Shown here: positions 17,031 through 24,111 of the stretch, one piece after another
Layout of the letters: each line of letters starts with the position of its first letter
Numbering within the stretch: the first letter of the stretch is position 1
Assembly (NCBI GenBank): GCA_024280455.1
Contig: JAJRQC010000002.1
Coordinates: 1 to 32,951 of the forward strand
Length of the DNA stretch: 32,951 nucleotides
DNA from: Deltaproteobacteria bacterium
GTDB lineage: Bacteria > Desulfobacterota > Desulfobulbia > Desulfobulbales > Desulfobulbaceae
Direction of reading: 5' to 3'
Notes under the pieces: generated by a model
Told to the model about the DNA's origin: nothing
The model's input: the letters and a program-made list of their open reading frames with translations, nothing else
The model's database searches: none
Made by a program: the position numbers and the translations under genes

Positions 17031-17217
17031 GAAGATATCCTGCGGGCCCTTAGGGATTACAGGAGATTTTTTCTTAATATACATTGCAGGCGTCGACTCG
17101 TTACCATAGCGGATCGATGGATACATTTTTTGAGTTCCCTGCGCTGTTGGTGATTAATGAAGTATTGAGCCAACTCTCATGATTAGGGCAGCCAAAGTGT
17201 TGAAGAATGGAAATCTT
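17031..17217 (+). ncRNA. ssrS: candidate 6S RNA
   Basis: About 187 bases with no coding frame, directly after zapA and behind a good promoter. The ends can pair: GAAGATATCC (17031-17040) with GGAAATCTTC (17208-17217), nine of ten positions. A second stem GCCCT/AGGGC (17046-17050 with 17185-17189) follows after an internal loop, and GTTGG/CCAAC lies further in. Length, long-rod folding and zapA linkage all fit 6S RNA, which binds sigma-70 RNA polymerase. The conserved central bubble was not proved by eye. Exact ends are estimates. Confidence 0.5.
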
Positions 17218-17239
17218 CATTGATTACCAGGAAGCGGCA

Positions 17240-17275
17240 TGGGCTTTGCCCACCTAATTTAATTAGGTTTAATCA
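17240..17275 (+). terminator. paired small hairpins, possible terminator of the 6S candidate
   Basis: TGGGC-ttt-GCCCA (17240-17252) is followed at once by the palindrome CCTAATT-t-AATTAGG (17253-17267) and a T-rich tail. This is weaker than a classical terminator but well placed after the RNA. Confidence 0.35.
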
Positions 17276-17819
17276 TTTCATTGACACGGCAGGGCGGGGA
17301 TTTTTTTATAACAACAGCAAGAGTTTTGCTGTTTTACATATAGAGCTGAGACACCATTTCGATGTCCCGGCCGTGAGTGATCAGGCAGGGCGCAAGCCCG
17401 GTGAAATAAAAGAGAATACTGATACGATCAGGTTTGCCATATATGATGGTCTGGTAAAAAACTCGGTTTCGACCAGTTTTTCCGTGATAACCACCTGAAA
17501 TCATTAGAGCCAAGAATATTTTTTGACTTTTTACGATACCGTCATATACGAGTAATCCATCAAGTAGGTTATCCGTGGGGCAAGGGGATACCGGGATTTT
17601 TTCCGGTTGTACATCCGGCCTGCCGCTGACCTGTCGTTGAACAGATCCGGGATCGCCGGGGGACATCGTGCCCCGTTTGGCTTCTCAGATTTCGGATAAT
17701 CAGAGTATCCCCCCTTTTAGCACCGATCCGTGTGAATCACCTGCCACTTTCTGTATTTTTTTTCGCAGGTCTCTGAACGGAGTCTTTCCGTCAGCTGCAT
17801 AACATACGGGTATCCACCA
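17276..17819. other. gene-free leader region upstream of rny
   Basis: About 540 bp without a convincing gene. Short frames on both strands here lack ribosome sites and family motifs. A GGGG/CCCC hairpin near 17658-17675 and a pyrimidine-rich tract before rny are the only structures noted. I saw no clear promoter for rny. Confidence 0.4.
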
Positions 17820-19385
17820 ATGAATATAAATGCTATGACTCTGTTTTTGTTAGGGTTTGATCTGATTGTCGGTGCGGTTATCGGGTTTTTCCTTCGCAAA
17901 AAGCTGGTTGAAAAAAACCAGCTCAACGTAGAGGATCAGGGACGGCAGATCATCGAAAATGCTATCCAGGATGCTGAAAAAATAAAAAAAGAAGTCGTCC
18001 TGCAGGCCAAAGAGGAAGCCTATCAGGTTAAGCAGGACGCGGACCGCGAGGCCAAGCAGAGCAGGCAGGAGATTAAAGACGAGCAGCGCCGACTCGGCAG
18101 GCAGCTGGATGAGGTACAGGGGGAGTTTTTAGCCCTTGAAAAGCGTTCTGAGAAGTTAGAGCAGCAGGCTGAAAAGGTCACCGCCAGGGAACAGCAGGTC
18201 AATAAACGGGCAAAAGATCTTGAGTCCCTTATCGATGAGCAGCGCTATAAACTTGAGAAAATAGCAGGTATCGGCCGTGAAGAGGCCAAAAAAGAACTGA
18301 TGGCGTCCATCGAGAGCGAGGCTCGCATGGATGCAGCCAAGCGGCTCTGTCGGATCGAAAATGAAATGAAGATTGAGGCTGATCGCAAAGGAAAAAATAT
18401 TCTTGCCCTTGCCATTGCCCGTTATGCCGGTGATTATGTCGCTGATAAAACAGTCTCCATGGTGCCGCTGCCCAATGATGAAATGAAAGGGCGTATTATC
18501 GGGCGCGAGGGGCGAAACATCAGGGCCATTGAGGCGGCAACCGGCATTGACATTATTATCGACGATACTCCGGAAGCCGTTATCCTGTCCGGCTTTAATC
18601 CCATTCGGAGGGAAGTCGCCCGCCTTGCTTTGGTCCAGCTTATATCCGATGGTCGGATCCATCCAGCTCGTATTGAAGAGGTGGTCGCCAAGGTGACGGA
18701 GGAACTTGAGGTTGAGATCCGTGAGGCCGGAGAGCAGGCCACCTTTGATGTCGGCGCCCATGGAATGCATGTGGATCTGATCGAGTTGATCGGCCGGCTG
18801 AAATATCGAACCAGCTACGGACAGAACATTCTGCAGCACTCGCTGGAAGTGGCTTTTCTCTGTGGAGTTATGGCGGCTGAACTTGGCCTGGATGTGAAAA
18901 AGGCCAAGCGGGCCGGTCTGCTCCATGATATCGGCAAGGCCGTGGATCATGAAGTTGAGGGCTCGCATGCCGTTATCGGTCGTGATCTTGCCAAAAAATA
19001 CGGTGAACCGGAAGACATTGTCTATGCCATCGGTGCCCACCATGAAGATCAGCCGCCTAAAAGCGTGCTTGATATACTGGTCCAGTCCGCGGACGCCTTG
19101 TCAGGGGCCCGTCCTGGTGCCCGCAAGGAGATGCTGCAGAGTTATGTCAAACGGCTTGAAGATCTGGAAAATATAGCCAACAGCTTTAACGGGGTGGAAA
19201 AATCCTATGCCATTCAGGCCGGCCGTGATCTGCGCATTATTGTGGACAGTCAAATGGTGCATGATAACGAGGCAACCCTGCTCAGTCGTGATATTGCCCG
19301 GGCCATCGAAGAACAACTGACCTATCCCGGGCAGATTCGGGTAACTGTCATCCGGGAAACCCGGGCAGTGGAATTTGCAAAGTAA
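17820..19385 (+). CDS. rny: ribonuclease Y
   Basis: RNase Y is a membrane-tethered endoribonuclease that initiates mRNA decay. The 521 residues follow the family plan: an N-terminal membrane helix ([21 protein letters not shown], about residues 8-28), a long coiled coil (about 35-180), a KH RNA-binding domain with [19 protein letters not shown] (about 223-241), and the HD nuclease domain with [12 protein letters not shown] (about 367-378) and GAHHED (about 401-406). ATG 17820 is preferred; an in-frame ATG at 17835 would cut into the segment before the helix. The stop codon abuts a copy of the dispersed repeat, which supplies the sequence right after TAA. Confidence 0.96.
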   Translation: MNINAMTLFLLGFDLIVGAVIGFFLRKKLVEKNQLNVEDQGRQIIENAIQDAEKIKKEVVLQAKEEAYQVKQDADREAKQSRQEIKDEQRRLGRQLDEVQGEFLALEKRSEKLEQQAEKVTAREQQVNKRAKDLESLIDEQRYKLEKIAGIGREEAKKELMASIESEARMDAAKRLCRIENEMKIEADRKGKNILALAIARYAGDYVADKTVSMVPLPNDEMKGRIIGREGRNIRAIEAATGIDIIIDDTPEAVILSGFNPIRREVARLALVQLISDGRIHPARIEEVVAKVTEELEVEIREAGEQATFDVGAHGMHVDLIELIGRLKYRTSYGQNILQHSLEVAFLCGVMAAELGLDVKKAKRAGLLHDIGKAVDHEVEGSHAVIGRDLAKKYGEPEDIVYAIGAHHEDQPPKSVLDILVQSADALSGARPGARKEMLQSYVKRLEDLENIANSFNGVEKSYAIQAGRDLRIIVDSQMVHDNEATLLSRDIARAIEEQLTYPGQIRVTVIRETRAVEFAK

Positions 19386-19572
19386 CCAGCATGGCTGGAC
19401 CAGGATTTATAGGTCACAGCCACAACAAACAATGAAAATAGTCTGATACGACACAGCTTCGCGGGTTATTTTCGGATAAACCAGCATGGCTGGACCAAGA
19501 TTTTTTAACGTCACAGCCACAACCAAGGATGAAAATAGCCTGATACGACATCACTTCGTGGGTTATTTTCTG
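19384..19572. repeat. dispersed structured repeat, tandem copies R4 and R5
   Basis: Two head-to-tail copies with a 95-bp period fill the rny-tyrS gap. Each has CCAGC-atg-GCTGG (19386 and 19481), a TCACAGCCACAA block, and a terminal hairpin GAAAATAGYC...GGGTTATTTTC enclosing a small inner stem. The inner stem is GC-ttc-GC in R4 and AC-ttc-GT in R5, a compensatory change. The same element occurs upstream of trkA (4277-4365) and more decayed at 3944 and 4196. R5 ends 18 bp before the tyrS start codon. Confidence 0.85.
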
Positions 19573-19590
19573 ATGAAGCAGGAGAAGAAG

Positions 19591-20805
19591 ATGAAAAGTG
19601 TTGAGGAACAGGTAGCTCTGATTGAGCGGGGTACCGTTGACCTGATTTCTCGTGAAGAGCTGGTCAGGAAGTTGATCCGTTCTCGTGAAACCGGTAAACC
19701 GCTGGTCATTAAAGCGGGCTTTGATCCAACTGCTCCGGATCTGCATCTCGGCCATACTGTTTTACTGCAGAAACTACGCCATTTCCAGTTGCTGGGGCAT
19801 CAGGTCAATTTCTTAATCGGCGATTTTACCGGCCTGATTGGTGATCCCACCGGCAAGTCTGATACCCGGCCGCCGCTAACCCGGCAGGATGTAGAACGTA
19901 ATGCCGAGACCTATAAAGAGCAGGTTTTTAAAATTCTTGATCCGGAAAAGACAAAGGTTGTCTTTAATTCAACCTGGCTTGGCGAATTAAGCTCCTACGA
20001 GATGATCAGGCTGGCCTCCAGGCTGACTGTGGCCCGGATGCTTGAACGAGATGATTTTAAAAAACGGTTCGAGTCCAACCGCCCGATTTCCATCCACGAA
20101 TTTCTTTATCCTCTTATCCAGGGCTATGATTCAGTGGCCATTGAATCCGATGTGGAACTTGGCGGAACCGATCAGCTGTTTAACCTGTTGATGGGCCGTG
20201 ATCTGCAGAAAGCCCATAATCAGGAATCACAGGTCGTGTTGACGATGCCGCTTTTAGAAGGGCTGGACGGGGTCAACAAGATGAGCAAGTCTCTTGGCAA
20301 TTATATCGGTATTTCCGAGCCCGCAGACGATATTTTCGGCAAGGTGTTGTCAATCAGTGATGAGTTGATGTTCCGCTACTATGAGCTGCTCAGTGACCTT
20401 TCCATGCAGGAGATTGAGCAGCTCCGGCAGGATATGGAGGCTGGGAAGATTCATCCCAAGGCGGTCAAGGTACAGCTGGCTAAAGAGCTGGTGGCCCGTT
20501 TTTATGACCAGGATACAGCTGATGCCGCAGAACGGAATTTTGAGCAGGTCTTTAAGAAACATGAACTGCCCGAGGACATACTGGAAAAAGAACTCGCTGT
20601 CGATGGGGAGGCCGTCTGGCTGCCCAAGCTCTTGCAGGAGGCCGGCCTGGTGAAGTCGACTTCGGATGGCCGGCGGATGGTCAAGCAGAATGCGGTTTCC
20701 GTTGACGGGCAAAAGGTCACGGATGTTGATACCGATATCTCCGCCAAAGGAACCGTACTCCTCCAGGTGGGAAAGAGGCGTTTCTGCAGGGTGACCTTTA
20801 CCTGA
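19591..20805 (+). CDS. tyrS: tyrosyl-tRNA synthetase
   Basis: Charges tRNA-Tyr; class I aminoacyl-tRNA synthetase. The 404 residues carry the HIGH-type signature DLHLGH (HLGH at 52-55), the KMSKS loop exactly as KMSKS (230-234), [19 protein letters not shown] between them, and a C-terminal S4 RNA-binding domain (about 340-400). The frame is open 35 codons upstream, but that part is translated from the dispersed repeat. GGAG at 19581-19584 sits six bases before ATG 19591, which fixes the start. A bidirectional terminator follows. Confidence 0.96.
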   Translation: MKSVEEQVALIERGTVDLISREELVRKLIRSRETGKPLVIKAGFDPTAPDLHLGHTVLLQKLRHFQLLGHQVNFLIGDFTGLIGDPTGKSDTRPPLTRQDVERNAETYKEQVFKILDPEKTKVVFNSTWLGELSSYEMIRLASRLTVARMLERDDFKKRFESNRPISIHEFLYPLIQGYDSVAIESDVELGGTDQLFNLLMGRDLQKAHNQESQVVLTMPLLEGLDGVNKMSKSLGNYIGISEPADDIFGKVLSISDELMFRYYELLSDLSMQEIEQLRQDMEAGKIHPKAVKVQLAKELVARFYDQDTADAAERNFEQVFKKHELPEDILEKELAVDGEAVWLPKLLQEAGLVKSTSDGRRMVKQNAVSVDGQKVTDVDTDISAKGTVLLQVGKRRFCRVTFT

Positions 20806-20863
20806 AAATTGGTTATCTGAACCTCGATCCTTGAAAAAGAATTAAAAATTTCTGGAAGAGAAT

Positions 20864-20907
20864 AAAAAAAAGCGGTTGCCCCCTGACGGGAGCAATCGCT
20901 TTTTTTG
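20864..20907. terminator. bidirectional terminator between tyrS and the octaheme cytochrome
   Basis: GCGGTTGCCCC pairs with GGGAGCAATCGC (20872-20899) with one wobble and one mismatch, bordered by an A7 tract on the left and a T7 tract on the right. It serves both convergent genes. Confidence 0.85.
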
Positions 20908-20919
20908 TTAACGGATTTT

Positions 20920-22218
20920 TTATTCTTTGCCGGCGGTAGCACGCATTGTTCGTGCCAGTTCCTTTATTTCTCCAAGATCCTTGGTCATCTCATTCCAGCC
21001 ATACCAGTAGGCATAATCAGGATTAACATGGAAGAACCCCTGGTAGGTGCGCATGCGATGCTTCATGTACATCTGCACCAGAACCTGATCAATGTAGGAC
21101 AGTTTATCCAGATCTTTGTCCCAGGCTGTTCCATTGGTGTGCATGAACATCAGCAGGAACGGATAATTTGCCGGGTACCCGGCAGGTTGTTTGATCAAAC
21201 CATCTTCATATAGACCGGCAACAGTTGTAATCGCCTCTGCCATTAGGCGGTCGGCCTTCATCATGATGGAATCGCCGGCATCCAGTTGTTCTTTGGCATA
21301 GGCGGAAGAATGACATTGTGAGCAGATTTTGAGCATTTTGTCCCGCTCTTTCTGCCAGGATTCCTGATCAAGCCGGGCCATGTCCACGGCCTTGACCGCA
21401 TCAAGGATCGGCGTCGGCTGACCTGTTTTAGGATCAAGAACACCCAGAGCCTTGAGGATGGTTACCCGGTCTGCGGCAGCCTGCTCATCATCGGGCAGCG
21501 GCAGTCGAACGCCGAGAAAGCCCCAGGCGGTGTGATTTTCATGGGTGCCGTCGGGCAAATGGCAGGTCTGACAGGTCGGAGCTGCTGCACCGTCGGGCAG
21601 GTCACCGTTTTGTTTTGCAAACCAGCGCTCACCATGTTTGGAGCTGGACCACATTTCCCACTGCGGATGATCATACCCCATATGGCATTGTTGACAGGCG
21701 CGCGGACTCTGGGCCTCTTTTTTAGAGAAAGAATGGCGGGTGTGGCATTCGTCACAGGAGTTGTTCTGGTAGCGGTAGCCCTTGTCGTGCTGCTCTTTTT
21801 TCTGGGCCTCCGTCTTGATACCCATGTTATGGCAGCCGCCGCAACCGCGTCCACCCTCGATGAGCTCATCCGGGGCCATGTGTGTTGCCGGAATGGCATT
21901 GAGACTGGTCCAGCCGTAGTTATGCTTACCCTTTGCAAAAGAATCAAACTGTTCCTGATGACATTCCGCACATTTTGCCTCATCGGGAAGAACAGCCAGT
22001 TTGTAATCATCGGCCGTCTGATGTTTGGTGCCGTGACATTCGGAGCAACTCACGTCATTTTCGGCATGCTTGCTCACCTTCCAGTCCTGAACCTGGCCTG
22101 GAGAAATTTTGCTATGGCAGTCGATACAACTATCGGCCGCCATGGCTCCTGTTGTTATCAGCAGTGCAGCAAATGCACCACCAACGCCTGTAATCACCTT
22201 CCGCATCTTGTTGTTCAT
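20920..22218 (-). CDS. octaheme c-type cytochrome, hydroxylamine oxidoreductase (HAO)-like
   Basis: A periplasmic multiheme cytochrome of 432 residues with a signal peptide (cleavage near AMA-AD, residue 27). Eight CxxCH heme sites are seen: C31, C58, C83, C126, C155, C175, C216 and C299. The gap between the seventh and eighth and the Tyr/Trp-rich end (NPDYAYWYGW, 399-408) fit the HAO/octaheme reductase family. In non-nitrifiers such proteins are thought to reduce nitrite or hydroxylamine, or detoxify NO. It appears shorter than characterised HAO, and whether a cross-linking tyrosine is kept needs an alignment. AAGGGGG precedes the ATG. No redox partner or quinol oxidase gene adjoins it. An FNR-type site lies upstream. 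Confidence 0.88.
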   Translation of the reverse strand: MNNKMRKVITGVGGAFAALLITTGAMAADSCIDCHSKISPGQVQDWKVSKHAENDVSCSECHGTKHQTADDYKLAVLPDEAKCAECHQEQFDSFAKGKHNYGWTSLNAIPATHMAPDELIEGGRGCGGCHNMGIKTEAQKKEQHDKGYRYQNNSCDECHTRHSFSKKEAQSPRACQQCHMGYDHPQWEMWSSSKHGERWFAKQNGDLPDGAAAPTCQTCHLPDGTHENHTAWGFLGVRLPLPDDEQAAADRVTILKALGVLDPKTGQPTPILDAVKAVDMARLDQESWQKERDKMLKICSQCHSSAYAKEQLDAGDSIMMKADRLMAEAITTVAGLYEDGLIKQPAGYPANYPFLLMFMHTNGTAWDKDLDKLSYIDQVLVQMYMKHRMRTYQGFFHVNPDYAYWYGWNEMTKDLGEIKELARTMRATAGKE

Positions 22219-22298
22219 TGTTTCCCCCTTTAAGAAAAGTAAGATGTGGTGGAACTGTCCTTTGCAACAGCCATTGCTGCAGTGATCCCGGACAATAT

Positions 22299-22315
22299 AG
22301 AGTAATATATACTCT
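22299..22315. promoter_or_regulatory. palindrome at the predicted start of octaheme cytochrome transcription
   Basis: AGAGTA-atata-TACTCT is a perfect 6-bp inverted repeat over the position where transcription should start if the FNR-type site upstream works as class II. It could be a repressor operator. No regulator is assigned. Confidence 0.4.
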
Positions 22316-22355
22316 TATTACCAGTGATTGAAGAAAAAAACTTGATCTGGATCAA
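22315..22355 (-). promoter_or_regulatory. FNR/CRP-family binding site and -10 box for the octaheme cytochrome
   Basis: TTGATCTGGATCAA (22342-22355) is an exact match to the FNR consensus TTGAT-N4-ATCAA. On the minus strand TAATAA (22320-22315) follows 21 bases later, close to the usual 22-base gap of a class II FNR-dependent promoter. The site lies about 125 bp upstream of the cytochrome start. An FNR, DNR or HcpR-type regulator could use it, which implies control by anoxia or nitrogen oxides. Confidence 0.75.
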
Positions 22356-22453
22356 GAAATAATGGATAAGCAGAACGGGGAAAAGACAGCTCCGGGAAAC
22401 AGAAATTCGGAGAATCGGTGAAGAGGACTGGGCTGGAAAGAGTTCAGGACATT

Positions 22454-22497
22454 AACAAAAAAAACGGGAGCCGATTAAAAATATCGAGACTCCCGTT
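22454..22497 (-). terminator. terminator of the perR gene
   Basis: Read on the minus strand, AACGGGAG (22463-22470) and CTCCCGTT (22490-22497) form a stem with an inner CGAT/ATCG helix, followed by a run of T (the A tract at 22456-22464 on the plus strand). It lies just after the perR stop codon. Confidence 0.75.
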
Positions 22498-22518
22498 ACC
22501 GTATATCAATTCAAAATG

Positions 22519-22938
22519 TTAATGAATAGTCGAAACACCCTCTTTCTTCTGACACTCTGCACATATGCCGGTAAACTCAACATGATGCCCGATGATCTGG
22601 TAGGCTGAATTTTCAGCCGCGTCTCCGACAAGTGATTCGATAACCGGAATATTGATATCATCAACCTTGCCGCAATAGGAACAGCGAATGTGGTAATGGG
22701 CATCGGTGGTTGCATCAAAGCGTTTCTGGGTGCCCCCGACCTCAAGTTTTAAAATCATACCGTTTTCAGCCATTAACTCAAGGTTGCGGTATACGGTACC
22801 CAGGCCGATTCTGGGCAGTCGTTTACGGACCATGTCATACACTTCACTGGCTGTAGGATGCGTTTTGACCTTGGAAAGTTCTTCAAGGATAATCTGTCGC
22901 TGGGTGGTTAAACGAATCATCGGTGTTGGTGCATTCAT
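22519..22938 (-). CDS. perR: Fur-family metalloregulator, PerR-like
   Basis: A 139-residue DNA-binding repressor. The winged helix covers about 1-75 (THPTASEVYDMVRKRLPRIGLGTVYRNL). The regulatory metal ligands match PerR rather than Fur: His27, Asp75 (KRFDATTD), His81 and His83 (HYH) and Asp94 (GKVDD), where Fur carries glutamates at the Asp positions. Two CxxC pairs (C86/C89 and C126/C129) form the structural zinc site. This supports a peroxide-sensing role by metal-catalysed histidine oxidation, an inference from residues alone. A palindromic site at 22982 suggests autoregulation. It is transcribed towards the octaheme cytochrome but a terminator separates them. Confidence 0.8.
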   Translation of the reverse strand: MNAPTPMIRLTTQRQIILEELSKVKTHPTASEVYDMVRKRLPRIGLGTVYRNLELMAENGMILKLEVGGTQKRFDATTDAHYHIRCSYCGKVDDINIPVIESLVGDAAENSAYQIIGHHVEFTGICAECQKKEGVSTIH

Positions 22939-22981
22939 GATCTACTCTATGGTATAGTGGTTGCGGTTCAATGATATAAAC

Positions 22982-23003
22982 ATTATTAAATAATCATTCT
23001 CAA
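22982..23003. promoter_or_regulatory. candidate Fur/PerR operator between perR and dus
   Basis: ATTATT-a-AATAAT (22982-22994) is a perfect palindrome resembling the PerR box, and it runs into AATCATTCTC, which matches nine of ten bases of a Fur-box half. It lies 44 bp upstream of the perR start and about 80 bp from the divergent dus gene, so it could control either. Confidence 0.5.
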
Positions 23004-23082
23004 TGGCGAATAGTACATGATTCCTGAGTTTTGTCAAGAGAAACGGATTGTGGGTTTGGTTTTTTTTTTCACCCGGTCGGAT

Positions 23083-24099
23083 ATGTTGACGATAAAAAAC
23101 AGAACCCTTGCGACACCGCTGCTGCTTGCCCCCATGGCTGGTTTGACCCATTCTGCACTCCGAACCCTCCTCCTCTCCTGCGGAGGTGTTGGGTTGTTGT
23201 CCACGGAAATGCTCTCGGCCAGACGGTTACCGATGGAAAATTCGAAGATCTCTCCGTATCTGGTTCGAACAGAGGATGAAAATCCACTTTCATACCAACT
23301 GCTTGTAACCGATAGCAAAGAGATTGCTCCGGCTCTAGAGGCGTTGCATAAATTCTCGGCTGATTTCGTTGACCTGAATTTTGGTTGTCCTGCCCCGAGG
23401 GTTCGAAAGGCCGGCGGGGGTATTTCCCTTATGTCGTATCCTGTCCGGGTGCGGGAAATTATCCGTACCGCCCGCCGGGGAACAAATCTCCCGTTGTCGG
23501 CAAGAATTCGCCTGGGTGAACGTCTGGACGAAGCATGGTTGCGTGATTTCTGTCTGATGCTGCAAGATGAAGGCCTCGATATGCTCACTGTGCATGCCCG
23601 TTTGCGTGGAGAATCGTTTTGCCGTAAACCCAGGTGGGGGTGGGTGGGTAAGGTTAAACAATGGCTTAAAATCCCGGTGGTAGCCAACGGCGGGATTTTC
23701 TCGGTAGAGGATGCGGCCCGGTGCCTTGCAGAGAGTAGGGCCGACGGTCTGATGCTCGGCAGGGCTGCGGCCCAGAGACCCTGGTTGTTTGCCGAAATTG
23801 CCCGTGAAATATACAACATCGACGTACCCAATACCGGAATCAATCTGCCCCGGCTGTATGCGCAGTTTGCCCTGGGTCTGACTCGTTTCCGACCGGAACG
23901 GCGACTGGGGCGCCTGAAGGAGTTCACCCATTATTTTGCTCTCAACTACCCCTTTGGCCATCATCTGGCAATGGGAGTCCAGAAAAGTACAACCCCGGTT
24001 GGGGCCTGGCAGCAGGCGGTTGATTTTTTCAGCACAACGGATCCGGACGGACTGAACATGGTTGAAACGCAAGCGGTTGCAGCCGCGCTTGCCGGGTGA
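23083..24099 (+). CDS. tRNA-dihydrouridine synthase
   Basis: An FMN enzyme that reduces uridines in tRNA. 338 residues from ATG 23083, which puts the conserved LLLAPMAGLTHSALR at residues 13-27; the frame is open 22 codons further up, without family likeness. The catalytic Cys102 lies in DLNFGCPAPRVRKAGGG, followed by TVHARLRGESF, VVANGGIFSVEDA and GLMLGRAAAQRPWLF, the usual phosphate and substrate loops. Where most members have VKIRLG, this one has ARIRLG, replacing a conserved lysine by Arg141. The subfamily (DusB or DusC like) is not clear. It is divergent from perR and convergent with the radical SAM gene, whose stop is 12 bp away. Confidence 0.9.
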   Translation: MLTIKNRTLATPLLLAPMAGLTHSALRTLLLSCGGVGLLSTEMLSARRLPMENSKISPYLVRTEDENPLSYQLLVTDSKEIAPALEALHKFSADFVDLNFGCPAPRVRKAGGGISLMSYPVRVREIIRTARRGTNLPLSARIRLGERLDEAWLRDFCLMLQDEGLDMLTVHARLRGESFCRKPRWGWVGKVKQWLKIPVVANGGIFSVEDAARCLAESRADGLMLGRAAAQRPWLFAEIAREIYNIDVPNTGINLPRLYAQFALGLTRFRPERRLGRLKEFTHYFALNYPFGHHLAMGVQKSTTPVGAWQQAVDFFSTTDPDGLNMVETQAVAAALAG

Positions 24100-24111
24100 T
24101 TTTCCCTTTTT

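Noticed and set aside
17220-17666. Short frames on both strands before rny
   Set aside because: No ribosome site, no motif, and low-complexity composition unlike a protein.
18156-19043. 295-codon minus-strand frame inside rny
   Set aside because: Antisense to well-defined KH and HD domains.
21532-22233. 233-codon plus-strand frame opposite the octaheme cytochrome
   Set aside because: A shadow of a gene with eight heme motifs and a signal peptide; its hydrophobic look comes from antisense of a cysteine- and histidine-rich gene.
23034-23927. 297-codon minus-strand frame opposite the dihydrouridine synthase
   Set aside because: Arg/Ser-rich antisense shadow with no motif; the plus-strand gene is clear.
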